Assembly (NCBI GenBank): GCA_006503535.1
Contig: QYRS01000011.1
Coordinates: 1,240,001-1,304,000, forward strand
Direction: 5' to 3'
DNA: 64,000 nucleotides
Source of the DNA: Arthrinium phaeospermum
Taxonomy: Eukaryota; Ascomycota; Sordariomycetes; Amphisphaeriales; Apiosporaceae
Shown: one piece after another, positions 23,546 to 34,419 of the stretch
Position numbering within the stretch: the first letter of the stretch is position 1
How the letters are laid out: each line of letters begins with the position of its first letter
Position numbers and translations under genes: made by a program
Notes under the pieces: generated by a model
The model's database searches: none
Seen by the model: only the letters and a program-made list of their open reading frames with translations
What the model was told of the DNA's origin: nothing

Positions 23546-24247
23546 TTAGGCCGACGCACCCATGGCGAACTGCACGCTGGTCCACAGGGCCAGGCCCTTG
23601 AGGACGACGTCGCTGAGGGAGGCGACGGCGAAGCCGCCGAGGCGGCCCTGGGGCCCGCGCTTGGCGTAGCCGACGGCGTAGGCGGCGCGGGCGGCGACCC
23701 AGGCGGCGCCGAGGGCGGCGGCGGCGGTGGGGTAGCGCAGGCCGGCGATGAGCAGGCCGGCGAGGAAGGGGGTCTGGTTCTCGACGAAGTTGCCGTGCGC
23801 GCGCTGGGCGCAGTTGAAGCTGTAGGCCTTGGGGTCCTTGGCCGCCTGCTCCTCGCTCGCGTAGGGGATCGGGTACTTGAGCCCGCTCGCCTTGCGGGCC
23901 TTGGCGCTGAGGATGAAGTGCAGGACGTTGACGAGGAGGGAGCTCGAGGCGGCGACGAGGACGTAGCTGTGGTTGGGGTTGGGGGGTTAGCTATCGGTTC
24001 TGGCAGGTTGCGGAGGATGCATGGGTGAAATGGGGTTTTAGGTAAGCAAGGTAGGTAGGTATGCATGCAAGGTAGGTAAGTTCCGGCAATTGGGGGCCAT
24101 GTCGGTTGGGCCGTTGGGTATGCGGCCGGGTACCTGCAGGAAACAGGAGCCGGATAGAGATGACGCCATTGGTACTAGAGCAGACGAAGGGGAGGACAAC
24201 GGAGAGGCTTACCCGTATTCGTTGGGGACTTGCAGGATCAAAGTCAT
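23546..24247 (-). CDS. MAPEG family membrane protein, microsomal glutathione S-transferase 3-like
   Basis: Exon 1 (24247-24213) encodes MTLILQVPNEY. It is joined over a 246-bp intron (GTAAGC...CAG, phase 2) to exon 2 (23966-23546), giving 151 residues, the normal MAPEG size. The diagnostic motif FNCAQRAHGNFVENQ is present, with four hydrophobic segments: YVLVAASSSLLVNVLHFIL, the FLAGLLIAGL region, the AALGAAWVAARAAYAV region, and the C-terminal VVLKGLALW region. Known family members are ER-membrane glutathione transferases/peroxidases acting on lipid hydroperoxides and leukotriene-like substrates; the fungal substrate is unknown. Exon 2 uses C or G in the third position of almost every codon, unlike the neighbouring genes. 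A different, longer frame over the same bases (23473-24066) is a GC-driven shadow. Confidence 0.9.
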
Positions 24248-25320
24248 TTTGTGTAACTGGGCCGACGACGTCGAATGGACTTATTACAGAGAAGATTGGT
24301 TGGTGTGTAGAGTTGTATACTTTTGGCGAGATGATAATATAGTGGACGGAGGGCGGGAGATGATGGGATAGACACTTCATATATACTTCATAATAGCCCA
24401 CAGCCGTTTTCGTTATCGCTACTAGCTACTAGCAGAACCCGACCATTTGGTCTTTTCGACACTAAGTTGAATAAGCATAGCGCTCCCTGCTCCCCCTTCC
24501 GTCGGTCCACTGGGGGGAATCTGGAGGAGCATCCAGAAAGTCGATAGGGCGACGTATGGTGCTTCGGAGGTGGGGACCTCGGAAATGCCAACTATCCGGT
24601 TGCATCCATCTTCTCGCCGACGCCCTGCTTGCTCATGTACGTTCTTCGGCACTTGGTCCAGCGCTCAAGCATTCTTGTCAAATCCCCAGCGCTGTCAGGT
24701 CCGTGTGAGGCGCGGGGTGGTAATTACATACCTACAAAAAGTAGGCAGTAGCATCGCTAGGTATGTAAAAACGGCCCAGATGGTCTCGAGGCGGCCTAAT
24801 GCATGCCCCGAGGCCGATCTGCCACTCTTATATGGGCCGAAGCTAAGACCGGTAGAATCGAAGCGCATGTTTGAGAAATGGACTTTGATTACCAAGCAAC
24901 TGTTGAATAAGATGATTTGGCACCTAGCTGTACTCTTCCACCCCTTATTGGTTACATGTATATACTACATCTGATACCTATGAGCTGATAATAGAGACGC
25001 TTAAGGGGTCTCGCCGAATGTCACAAACAACATATGATACTTCGAGGATGAGAGCGAAAAGATATGTGTCCCAAATGCAGAATTACTATTGGTGAAGAAG
25101 TATGCCAAATGCTATACCCGGCAGTCATTCTGAACTTTTACCAGGAAAGTTCCAGTAAGAGCAGGTTTGGTTGACTGTTACAGCCGCAGGACACCATTGT
25201 CAGTTGCTTCAGTCTCACCTCGACTGGCATCACACAATGTCACGAATGTTGCCTGTAGGGCGAGCAGAGGTATATCGCTTTCCTTTTGTTCTTATTTCTT
25301 CTGTGGCAGATAGGATATCC
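24248..25320. other. Intergenic region, nothing identified
   Basis: About 1.1 kb holding the MAPEG promoter and the POL4 3' flank. Just inside the MAPEG intron, near 24040-24080, GGTAGGTA/AAGGTAAG words repeat. No gene or RNA was recognised. Confidence 0.5.
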
Positions 25321-27152
25321 CTAGCCTGTGTTCCTCTCTTCGGGCAATCGCCACTCGAGGCCAAGGCTCTTGAACACTCTCTGCTCTGCCGTGATCATAT
25401 CAGGGGCGGGCGCGCCGTCCGGGCCGCTCTCCAAATCCACCCATGAGCCGTCAGCGCGACTGCGCACGCCGCTCGAATCAAACTTCAGCTGTTTCTCGGT
25501 TTTGCAATATCGCCGAAGGTCTCTTTGGAAAGTCGTTGCGCTCGTCCAGCCCATAACCGCACAGCCAACTGTCTTCCATGGAGCAACGATGATATCCACT
25601 CGCCGGTGCGAATTAGGATTCTTCGCAGCCGCCGAGCGGTCCCATTCCGGGTCTTGCCATACCACCATGGCCTTATCCAGCGTGTCGAAGCCGGACCCTG
25701 CTTGTCGCTCGCCTTTCCATGGCAGCGGCTCTTGTCCACGTGCAGAATTTCTAGTGCTGACCGTAAGGACATGAGTAATGTGCCTGGAATCGTCAAGGGC
25801 ATCGACAATCTTCTCGATGAAATTCAGAGTAGCAGCCGGATCTCTGTGGCTGATGAGAACGTCCACATCGCCACTTTGGGACTTTCCTCTTCTGTATCCT
25901 CCCACAATCACCATCTCATAGCCATTGTGTAGTTTGTTGGCATGATCCAGAATAATGTCCGCGATGGCCTTTACTTCGGCGCGGGGGATCTTGAGCAGAA
26001 ACTCATCATAGTACTTGACGCCAATCTGCTGGACTCGACTGAGCTGGTCCCAGCCGTATTCCACAATGTCGTCAAGGTCTCGCCAACCCTTGCCGTAGAA
26101 CTCCTGGGCCGTGGTTTCGCCAACACCCCAAATGTCATAGAAGAGTCTCAGCACGCTGAGCTGAGCATCTAACTTCGCATTCTCGACCTCTTCAATGCAG
26201 CCATTGGCTTGCCACTCATGGAAGAGGCTTGATATCTTTGAGCCACAGCCTGGTAGATGATCGATCTCTAGATGGCGTTATGTCAGTGTAACATACTCCC
26301 CAAGAATGTATTGGGCCCTACTGTACCTCTCCGATTTGACAGTATATGCGGATATGCCGCCACTGCAGCAATACAAGTCGAGTATGCTCGGACGCCAATT
26401 TTGTCCCCCAGCAATGCTCTTGTGGTCCTGATCTCCTTGAGTTGCTCTATAAATGCGCTGTTGGGGGGATTGGGCAGTGTTGGCCTCTGGCAGGAGTACT
26501 TCGTGTGTAGAAAGCCTGGGACCGGTGGCAAATGCTGCTCTATGTCATGCTCCGACGTTGTCTCCTGAACGAACGCCGGCCGCTTCAGAGGCACTCCTGT
26601 CCTATGATGGTGTGAGCCCGAGTTTTTACTGTGCGGTACTTCCTGCATCACCGGCGCCGGAACCTGCTCGGCGTCATCTTTGGCGCGCTTGAGGATGCCC
26701 GGGGAATCCGTAGGCGACCCTTGACTGTGCTGGCCCGACAGCTTCAGTCCTCGATATATGAGATATCCACCCAAGGGCAAGACCTCTCCTTGGGAAATCG
26801 AGTCAGTGAACCACGACAGTTTCACCACCTGCACGACCCCTTTCGTTGAGCAATCTTCTTCGTCAGAGGCAGTACTCGAGCCATCCTCAGGCAGAGCATC
26901 GTCGGAAAGCTTACGGCGCTTGGCTGGGGGCGAATGGGGTTTGTCGTCAGGACCGACCTCTTCTGTTGCGATCTTCAGCCGTCTCAGCTCGAAAAGAGCT
27001 CTCTGCTTCTTCGATATCTTGCCCAAGATGACTTCTGCTTCATCGACATCATAGGTCAATGAGGGGATCTGGCTCTGTAAATCAGGCAGATGGTCCGGGT
27101 CGATATTGGTCGACAGCAGGTATATTGAGGGGAAAAGTAGTTGAGACATCAT
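25321..27152 (-). CDS. POL4: Family X DNA polymerase (Pol4/Pol mu-lambda type) with BRCT domain
   Basis: Two exons, 27152-26327 and 26267-25321, joined by a 59-bp intron (GTACAG...CTAG, phase 1), give 590 residues. The N-terminal BRCT domain ends in VVKLSWFTDSISQGEVLPLG. A Ser/Pro linker follows, then the 8-kDa and fingers helix-hairpin-helix motifs (LPGCGSKI; WGVGETTAQEFYGKGW). The palm carries GGYRRGKSQSGDVDVLI, with the two metal-binding Asp near residue 409, and the third Asp in RRVDIIVAP near residue 500. The nucleotide-binding motif reads GWTSATTFQRDL, a Gly-Trp form as in Pol mu/TdT rather than the Tyr-Phe form of Pol beta/lambda. Known relatives fill gaps during non-homologous end joining and base-excision repair in the nucleus. 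It is divergent from TFIIE-alpha. Confidence 0.92.
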
Positions 27153-28475
27153 GAACTTCAAGTCGTGGGGAGAACCGGCTTAGTGCGCGTGGAGTGGTTT
27201 GCATTTTGGAGAATCCTGGAGACGCCTGTCACCTGTATTGGCAGATGCCATGCAGCGTGTGGGATTGGTGTGGGAGCGCGAGCAACCCAACTAGAGCAAC
27301 CAGAAAGTCACTCCAGTAACCAGACTGATAAATTGTCTTCAGGCGCGTCTTTCTTTTCCCGAATCCTTAGGTATAGAACCTTGAAGATTCTAAGGGCTGG
27401 AACCCCACAACACGATGTTGCCCAATTCACGGGTCACGAGCAGGATAGTCAAATGTATATTGTACAAAAGAGTACGCGCTTCCAAGGACATCGATTTTTT
27501 GCATCATAAGTAGACAAAGCATGTCGGTCGTCGCATTGAAGTGACGGCTTGGGTCCCCATTGATGTCTATATGGAGAGTATACCGAAGTAAAGGAAGGTG
27601 CCGACGATGACATGACGGCATGACTTCCGCACCTAACATTGATTACCTAAGGTTATGCAGTCGACTGATCAACACCACCGGATATACTTTAGAGGTTTAT
27701 TGGTGAAGTATCCAAGGTTATGAAAAAGAAATAGATCAATATGTTATTAATACGTCTCCGATGTATCTTCAAAGAAGTTCATCGAATGCCTAAGTCTGTT
27801 TGTTGAGTTCATGCTTACATTCGCTGGTAGCGGAATTTCGGAATTTCGAAAGACCGGGAATATTCCGTTCCTTGGTAGGTGGAACTGCAATCCAAAGACA
27901 AATGGCAGGCCCCTGCGAGAATAAACCGGCCAAGCCTCCTCAGGAATAAGCAGGTCTGCTGTACACCTATTATTCCAGTCGTATTGGATTATTCCACTAT
28001 TGTTCTCTGGAGTAAATGGAATAATCAAGACGGCTCATATCTGTGTTCCAGTCGTAATATTAGCTTATTCCACTATTGTTCCTTGGAGTAAGTAGAATAA
28101 TCAAGACTGTTTATTCCTGCGTCCGCTTGATGGAAATCCTGCTCGTATAACCGATCAATGGCTGCTGGGGGTCGTCGCATGCTTGGTTCCAGCAGAGCCA
28201 ACGTTGAATAATAATTCTTTTTTTAACGTTTCTGCTTGTCCAATGTTTCTCAGCTGCTAATTATGCCATTCGTAAATGGTTACTCCAGTCCACACGCATA
28301 AACATGTCGGATTGTATGGATCTGCCTGGCCGCATTGTCCGATAACCAAACCGAACATTCCTTTGTGAGCGCACGCGCGGCGACTGGAGAAATCTTTGGG
28401 TTGCGCAAAAAAATAAGAGATTATCTCGACTCGGCGATCCTCAACTCGGCGAACAGTCTTATTCAATCACACACG
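27153..28475. other. Divergent promoter region of POL4 and TFIIE-alpha
   Basis: 1.3 kb. It contains the MITE-like element at 27941-28119 and is AT-rich around 27660-27860 and 28200-28230. The short doublet CGGAATTTCGGAATTTCG lies near 27831-27850. No additional gene was seen. Confidence 0.55.
27941..28119. mobile_element. Small MITE-like element with terminal inverted repeats and an internal tandem duplication
   Basis: The ends are CAGGAATAA (27941-27949) and TTATTCCTG (28111-28119), a perfect 9-base inverted pair. The similarity continues inward: CAGGTCT on the left against the complement of AGACTG on the right. Inside, a unit of about 75 bp is repeated twice, starting at TTCCAGTCGTA (27973 and 28046) and continuing through ATTCCACTATTGTT (27991 and 28067). 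The first copy also has a 10-base inverted pair, GATTATTCCA and TGGAATAATC. Length, AT content and non-coding nature fit a miniature inverted-repeat element. No clear target-site duplication is visible, so the family is unassigned. Confidence 0.6.
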
Positions 28476-29711
28476 ATGGACAAAGCACAAACCCTCGTGC
28501 GCTCGGTGGCGCGCGCCTTCTACGACCCGACGCAGTTCGATCCCAGGCACATTGTCATTATCGATGCGCTGATCACGCACTCGGCCCTCCGCGACGACGA
28601 TCTCTCCTACCTCATGGCGCAGAACACCAAAGACCTCCACAAGATCTGCGGCAAGCTGCGCGAAGACCGCTTCATCGAAGTCCACGTCAGAGCTGAGCTT
28701 AGGGAAGGCCAGCAGCGTCCCTCGAACCGAACATACTACTACATCGACTATCGCAAGGCAATCGACGCCATAAAATGGAGGGTCTACACGTTGGACAAGG
28801 CCGTCCAGGGCAACGCCGTGCCGGCCTCGGAGAAGAAAGAATACTTCTGTGCCTACTGCGGATCCGAATGGACCGCCATGGAGGTCCTGGACAAGATGGG
28901 ACCGCAGGGCTTCATGTGCCATACTTGCGACAGCTTGCTCCAACAGGACCCGGAACGGCAATCTGGCGGTCATGAGCAGTCAACGCGGCTCAACAACCAG
29001 CTGAAGTTCATCACCGATCTTCTACCTGAACTGGACAGCGTTCTCGTCCCTGAAATGAACTTCGAGAAGGCATATGCATCGGCACGCCCTGTCGAACGAG
29101 ATGCCACCAACCAAGTGGCAGCCTCGGTGGCCGTGGACTCGAGCCTCAAGCCTACAGCGGTCAAGGGCATGGCAAACACAGGACCTACCAGCATCGCCAT
29201 CAACATCACAGCCTCGGACGGCCCAGACGATGCCACCAAGGAGGCCGAGAGAGTCAAGAAGGAGAAGATTGCTCAGCAAAATGCCCTGCCCGAGTGGCAC
29301 ACTACCAGTACTGTCACTGGCGCATCGTATTCTGCAGATCCGTCGACCTCGTTCAAGAAGGACGGGGATGAGGACAAGAAGCCCGAGCTCGGCACCGCCG
29401 ACGACGGGGAGGATGCCGCGATCGACGACATGTTCGCGCGACTCAAGAAGGATCAGGAGGAGGCTGCCCGGAAAGCGGCGGAGGAAGAGGAGGACGAGGA
29501 GGACGATGACGAGGAGGAGGACGAGTTTGAGGATATCCCTGCTAGCAACACGGCCCCTTCCAGCCAGAAACGGCCAACGTCCAGTGGCGATACCAGCGCA
29601 GCCAACACCCCGGCTTCAGGCCCTGAAGACAAGCCGGCCAAGAAGGTCAAGGTTGAAGAGCCTGCGGATAATGATAGTGAGGACGAGGATATGGCCTTTG
29701 AGGACGTATAG
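28476..29711 (+). CDS. TFA1: Transcription initiation factor IIE subunit alpha (TFIIE-alpha)
   Basis: A single exon of 411 residues. TFIIE-alpha recruits and regulates TFIIH at RNA polymerase II promoters. The N-terminal winged-helix domain covers about residues 1-110 (LVRSVARAFYDPTQFDPRHI onward). It is followed by the expected zinc ribbon with C125, C128, C148 and C151 (FCAYCGSEW; FMCHTCDS). A mid-region helix, RLNNQLKFITDLLPELDSV, is typical of the family. The C-terminal half is charged, with a long Glu/Asp run encoded at 29455-29545, and it ends in a second acidic patch (DNDSEDEDMAFEDV) that fits the known TFIIH-binding acidic tail. The first in-frame ATG is 28476; the open frame upstream of it has no ATG. 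It shares a promoter region with POL4. Confidence 0.95.
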   Translation: MDKAQTLVRSVARAFYDPTQFDPRHIVIIDALITHSALRDDDLSYLMAQNTKDLHKICGKLREDRFIEVHVRAELREGQQRPSNRTYYYIDYRKAIDAIKWRVYTLDKAVQGNAVPASEKKEYFCAYCGSEWTAMEVLDKMGPQGFMCHTCDSLLQQDPERQSGGHEQSTRLNNQLKFITDLLPELDSVLVPEMNFEKAYASARPVERDATNQVAASVAVDSSLKPTAVKGMANTGPTSIAINITASDGPDDATKEAERVKKEKIAQQNALPEWHTTSTVTGASYSADPSTSFKKDGDEDKKPELGTADDGEDAAIDDMFARLKKDQEEAARKAAEEEEDEEDDDEEEDEFEDIPASNTAPSSQKRPTSSGDTSAANTPASGPEDKPAKKVKVEEPADNDSEDEDMAFEDV

Positions 29712-30267
29712 CACTCTGCTTACCTAGATAGATATCTGCCTAGATGCAAATGAACTGGCAGCTACATTGCCTTCATTTATTAGAGCATCGAATTGACGCC
29801 TATCGGGGGCATTGCATTTGCTAGAATCAAAGCCGATTTTAATATCACTGGAGCATCACGTTAATTCGTTGTTGCCAGTATCCAATTTGATCAATGCAAT
29901 AATGAGTACCTATCTTTAGGGACGAGGACCCATAGCTATGGTAGCAAGAGCAACGAACGCACTTGCCAAACTCCAAAGCATTACCCCAAGAGCGACCTCC
30001 ACAACCAGCAGGTGCGTTGGATAACCTCATTGACTTGTCTCGATGTTCCTCACCCTCACAAGCCTCAGCATCACCAGCAGCTCACCTCGAGAATCCTTTG
30101 GCAACTTTTACTGACCCTCTACCGACAATGATAGTGGCCATTGATCGACACTGTTTTCTGATTGACTTGGCATCCCGCTCTCTCATCGGCGTGAACACCT
30201 TTATTTCACCCACTGGCCGTTTTACAAGAAGATCACCATATTCGGCGTGCATGTAATACACGACGAG
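29712..30267. other. Intergenic spacer between TFIIE-alpha and the coiled-coil gene
   Basis: 556 bp of 3' flank and promoter. It is AT-rich near 29750-29900. A small open frame at 29963-30256 has no motif and overlaps the likely 5' leader of the next gene. Confidence 0.5.
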
Positions 30268-32264
30268 ATGGCAGACCTAGGTAGCTGGTTTCGATTTGCC
30301 CCTCGATCAAGGACGCCGGTCACGCCGCGATCACCCGTCTCATCAGACCGTTTCAGCGTCCACGATGCGGAGGAGCAACGCAGACCTGGCCCCATCCACA
30401 TGTCAAGCTATCCAAGTCTCGCCACACATGCTTCTTCTCTGTCGCTGGAGCCACAGGAACCGTCAAGCGCCGATCTTGTCGTCAACAATGAGGACAAAGT
30501 GCGGTAAGATCTTGCCTTCCTGCCTGTTTGCAACTACATAACCAAGTTATGTATGCAACCTTGCTTACAAGGGGGCTCACAGGTATAATCCGTCCTTGGA
30601 CCAGATGGTCGAGGCGCTTCAGGTGAGCATCATGACCAATGGAAACTTGGCGCAGCTGCCGGTTCACCTGAACTCGTACGTTCTCCGCCTCATCGAGGGC
30701 TTCAGCAATTGCCGGGAGCAGCTCACGGCCAGAAACGCTGCCTACGAGGAGGCCAAGCGCATGCAAGAAGACGCGTTCAATGACTTCTCGGCGCTGGCAG
30801 CAGAATTTCGTCACCGTGAGGGGCAGTACAAATCCGAAATCCGCCGGCTAGAGGTTCTCTTGGCCCAAAAAACTGGACTCGAGACGGTCACATTAGCGAG
30901 AACCAACAGCGTCTTGGACAGACGTCAGCCATATGCCGAGAACTTCCTTTCCAGACTACAAAAACGGCGCAGCGAGGCGAGAGCTCGCGACGCCGAATCA
31001 CGGGCGGTGGCCTCGCAGCCTGCTGTTTCGTTCCTGCATGGCCATTCTCTCTCAACAGATGCGGAGGTCATGAGAGTTTTGGACCAAGGCAGACGTCTTG
31101 AGGGAATAGATGATAGCGACGGCAAACGCAGACCATCTTCGAGTAAGTATCCTGCGCCAGTATGACGCCCCATGTCTTGGCCTTATGCTGCCTGGATAGA
31201 ATTCGCAGCAGCAGCCACAACTGAAACCGATGCCCCATGGGGAAAGCTGACCGTATGCAGGATCCATACCAAACATCCTTAATACCGAATCGGACGTGCA
31301 GATTAGCGAGAAGTTCCGGCGTATGGATGCGGCTAGGGCTGAGTCTCCCAGACGCAAGCCAAGATTTCGAGCCGAAAATGCGGCTCTTAGGCCAGGAAAC
31401 ACAAATTCGAGATACCTGCGGACCATGTCGACAAGTCAGTCGCAACTAGGTACAGGAAGGTTAACGAGTACCGGCAGTCCCGAGCCCGCCAAGCATAATA
31501 CCGAAGCTATAGAGACTCGAGGAACGGTTAGCGAGAAAACCAGTGCTAGACTAGACGGTAACGACAGCGACGATTCTAGCCCATCAGGACGGGCCGATCC
31601 TGAGAACAAGGCTCGGATGCCAGTATCGCGTCAAAACGGTGGCGCCACCCCAGGAACGAAAAGCGACCGAAGGTGTAACGTTGCAAACCGCTTCTCTTTT
31701 GCCGAGGGCGACGATGCTTTCACTACTGGAGCCGCCGAAGAAGCTACGTTCCAGTCGAGAGGGGACTGCTCTTCTGCCGAGAAGGACGGTGTGCCGGCTA
31801 CCGCGAGAACGTATGAGCAGGTTCGGCAGTCCCAAGCCACTCCTACGCCGGACCCTAGGTCTAGTCCCTTCTCAGCACGCCGCCGCACAACGAGCCTTCG
31901 CTCCCAGGACAGTAGCGTCCCGCGCCAGCCACGTCCGCACCTTGACGGCCGACCGTTGACTTGGAGCCGCAGCCCCAAGGCGCCTACTAGCACGCCGACG
32001 CGGACCGCCGAAGACGTGTTTGCCGGTATCCGTAGCCACGACTCCACCGGGAGCATCAGCACGGTGATCAGGGCCAGCTCTTCGCGCAGGAGCCAGAGTG
32101 TCGGCTCCCCGTCGCTGGCCGAATCCTCGGAGCTCGGCAAGGGGTCTCCGAACCCGCAGCAGCGAAAGCAGCGGCGAACGCAGGGGCGGTCCAGTGCCCA
32201 TATTGCAGCGTCCCTAGCTGTGGCGCGGGACAAGAGCCGACAGACGAGCCAGGCGTGGAGTTGA
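30268..32264 (+). CDS. Fungal coiled-coil protein with disordered Ser/Arg-rich tail, function unknown
   Basis: Three exons, 30268-30503, 30583-31142 and 31261-32264, give 599 residues. Introns are 79 bp (GTAAGA...CAG) and 118 bp (GTAAGT...CAG), with phases 2 and 1 that join cleanly. A proline/serine N-terminus (FRFAPRSRTPVTPRSPVSS) is followed by a conserved-looking helical block starting YNPSLDQMVEALQVSIM. A coiled coil follows, covering about 30660-30890 (EEAKRMQEDAFNDFSALAAE). The remaining ~400 residues are low-complexity with many SP, TP and RxxS sites, consistent with heavy phosphorylation of a scaffold or cytoskeletal protein. No domain is recognised, and the start ATG 30268 is chosen because the frame upstream lacks an ATG. 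Confidence 0.8.
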
Positions 32265-32301
32265 TACCAGCAATGCACTTCTCAGAGCCTGGTTGTAATG
32301 C

Positions 32302-32347
32302 AGCAGGCAGTCAGGCAGGCAGGCAGGCAGTCAGGCAGGCAGGCAGG
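32302..32347. repeat. CAGG/CAGT tetranucleotide repeat
   Basis: About eleven GCAG-type units with two interspersed CAGT variants arranged symmetrically, just after the coiled-coil gene stop codon. Confidence 0.9.
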
Positions 32348-33517
32348 CCATCATGGGCTTTGGATGCCAAGAGTATGGCGTAGCGCCCCGCCGGGAAGGA
32401 TTGCATGCTTATAGGGAAGAATGGCCTGATGAAGCAGTTTTTGATACCTTCTAAAGTGTCAGATTAAACTTTGGAAGCGCACTCTAGTCAACAGCGGGTT
32501 GAGCAGGTGACATCACATGCACTAGAAGCTATTCGCGACTCGGTGCACGGCTGGTGTGAAGACACGTCAACGCCAGGGGCGTGTCAATGGAAACGGTTGG
32601 AGTTGGTAGGTAGAGCTCCTATCCGCCTAGGTAGCCTTTCGTACACACCGTGGTACCTATCATTCGATAGCTCTAACGATGGCTTCTACTAACAGCCCTT
32701 TTACTGAACAATGCTGACGTGAGGCTTGACTTGAGGACCCCCTCGGACGGGGCACAGCTCTAGACCTCTGGTAGTAAGCAGTAGAAAAACGCCCTTGGCT
32801 GTACTTGGGCGTCAGCTCCCTCCCTCCCCCCACAGTAGCTGTATGTAGCTGGGCATCGCGGAGCTGCCCTGTTCTACATTAACAACACTTGGGCTAGGTA
32901 TCAAGAGAGACCGGGTTTGGATGGCTACGGAGCTCGAGTATCTCGGCAGCTTACATGCCACTGTGACTGAGTCCAACCAGGACCGACTCACCTCCTCCCT
33001 GTCTATGGATGGTACGAGGAGGGAAGGTTGTCAACCCCAAGAAAACGATACTGCGTGGCTCGTTCGTGTCATACCGAGGAAGAGACAGGTAGGTACGGAG
33101 TAGTCACAGGTACAACACTCCAGATATGGCGCTGAGCCGTTTTCCCCCGCGACCTCTAAGCCCTCTCACTCAGCCTCTGCCTTTGCCTTTGCCTTAGTTC
33201 CCCCACAACCAACGAAATACGGGGTACAGTGACGACAGGAAGCAATAAAGTCTGGCATCGTTGGATCGATAGACGACAGCGCGGCGAGAGTCGAGAGTTG
33301 AACCACATCTACGTCGCGCAGGATTGGGTTCAATAATGGCATGCTTGGGAAGGGGGAAGGCGAATGTCTCGGCTTCGTTATTGGTAGTGAGAGTGAGAGA
33401 GGCAAGACCAGGCAAGACCACGACTAAGAAGAGTATGTACATTCCACACCCCTCGTTTGTTACTCACTTTCTACGTTTGTTTCCCTTACCTGAACCGGGT
33501 TTCGAGCGTGCGTCTGA

Positions 33518-33591
33518 GTATATGCATGTGTGTACGTGTGTGTGTGTATGGGTGTGGGTGTCGATGGGGATGTGTGTGTGTGTGTGTGTGC
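33518..33591. repeat. TG-rich alternating purine-pyrimidine tracts
   Basis: Bases 33518-33550 (33 nt) and 33570-33591 (22 nt) alternate purine and pyrimidine without a break. The second tract contains a pure (TG)10. Confidence 0.9.
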
Positions 33592-33788
33592 TCTTCCGAG
33601 TTATCCTGACCCCCTCCCCTATATTCTCTCTTGCGCCGTCGTCGTCGTCGTTGTCGTCATCCACCGATCGCTCTGGCGCCCGACCCGAGGGCGGACACGA
33701 CTTTTGGCTAGACACTGTGTCACTTGATACTACATGCGCGTTCTGCAACGCGAGATGTGTGTTTATGGTTGTGTCGCCCCCCTCTTGA

Positions 33789-33831
33789 ATGCACGTGCGT
33801 ATATACGTGTACGCGCGTGTACGTATGTGTG
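33789..33831. repeat. 43-nt perfectly alternating purine-pyrimidine tract
   Basis: The stretch alternates R and Y throughout, mixing CG, TG, CA and TA steps (it contains ACGCGCGTGT). It is not a simple microsatellite. Confidence 0.9.
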
Positions 33832-34392
33832 AGTATCAGAGAGAGTTAGAGAGGGGAGGGGAAGGGTGAGGGGGAAGTGAGGAGTCGAGTGAGAGAGAAA
33901 GGGTGTGTGACTTGATAGATCTGACATGCTGCCTTCCATCCATCCTTCCTTTGATGGTGGATGGTGTTACTTGGATCCTATATGCAACAAGCATCGTATA
34001 TCACCGATTGGAGGAGAAGCGCTGCTCTCGACCTGCTACCCGTCCGTTTTCCGGAACAAAAGGGTAGGCAACGCAACGCAAAACGCAATCGAAACGGGCG
34101 CGGGTGGGAAGGCGGGGAGGGGGTGGTTCGGCCGCCTGTGGCGCTGTGTTGTGCTATGTGCTTATCACTTTTACTGGGAGAGGGGGATGCTCGATCTGTG
34201 CGACAACCGTACATGCAAGTCCACTCCTGCGTAACCCCAATGTGTATCTTTTTGTTATGCATGTATATTGTGTGCGTGTGTGTTTGTGTGATCAGGCTCT
34301 CTCTCTCTCTTTCTCCACACCCTGAACAAGGGGAACTTCGTATAGCCAGATGCGTTACACGGAGATTTTGTTTAAAAAAGTACGAGGGGGGA

Positions 34393-34419
34393 GGGGGGGG
34401 GGGGGGGGGGGGGGGGGGG
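34393..34419 (+). repeat. 27-base G homopolymer
   Basis: An uninterrupted run of G, preceded by GGGGGGA. The exact length is likely to be unreliable in any assembly. Confidence 0.85.

Noticed and set aside
23473..24066. 197-codon frame rich in Ser/Pro/Ala over the MAPEG gene
   Set aside because: Shadow of GC-rich codons; the frame with FNCAQRAHGN is the real one.
28467..28973. 168-codon frame antisense to TFIIE-alpha
   Set aside because: Shadow of a strongly coding plus-strand exon.
32302..32347. CRISPR-like repeat array
   Set aside because: A continuous tetranucleotide repeat without spacers, in a eukaryotic genome.
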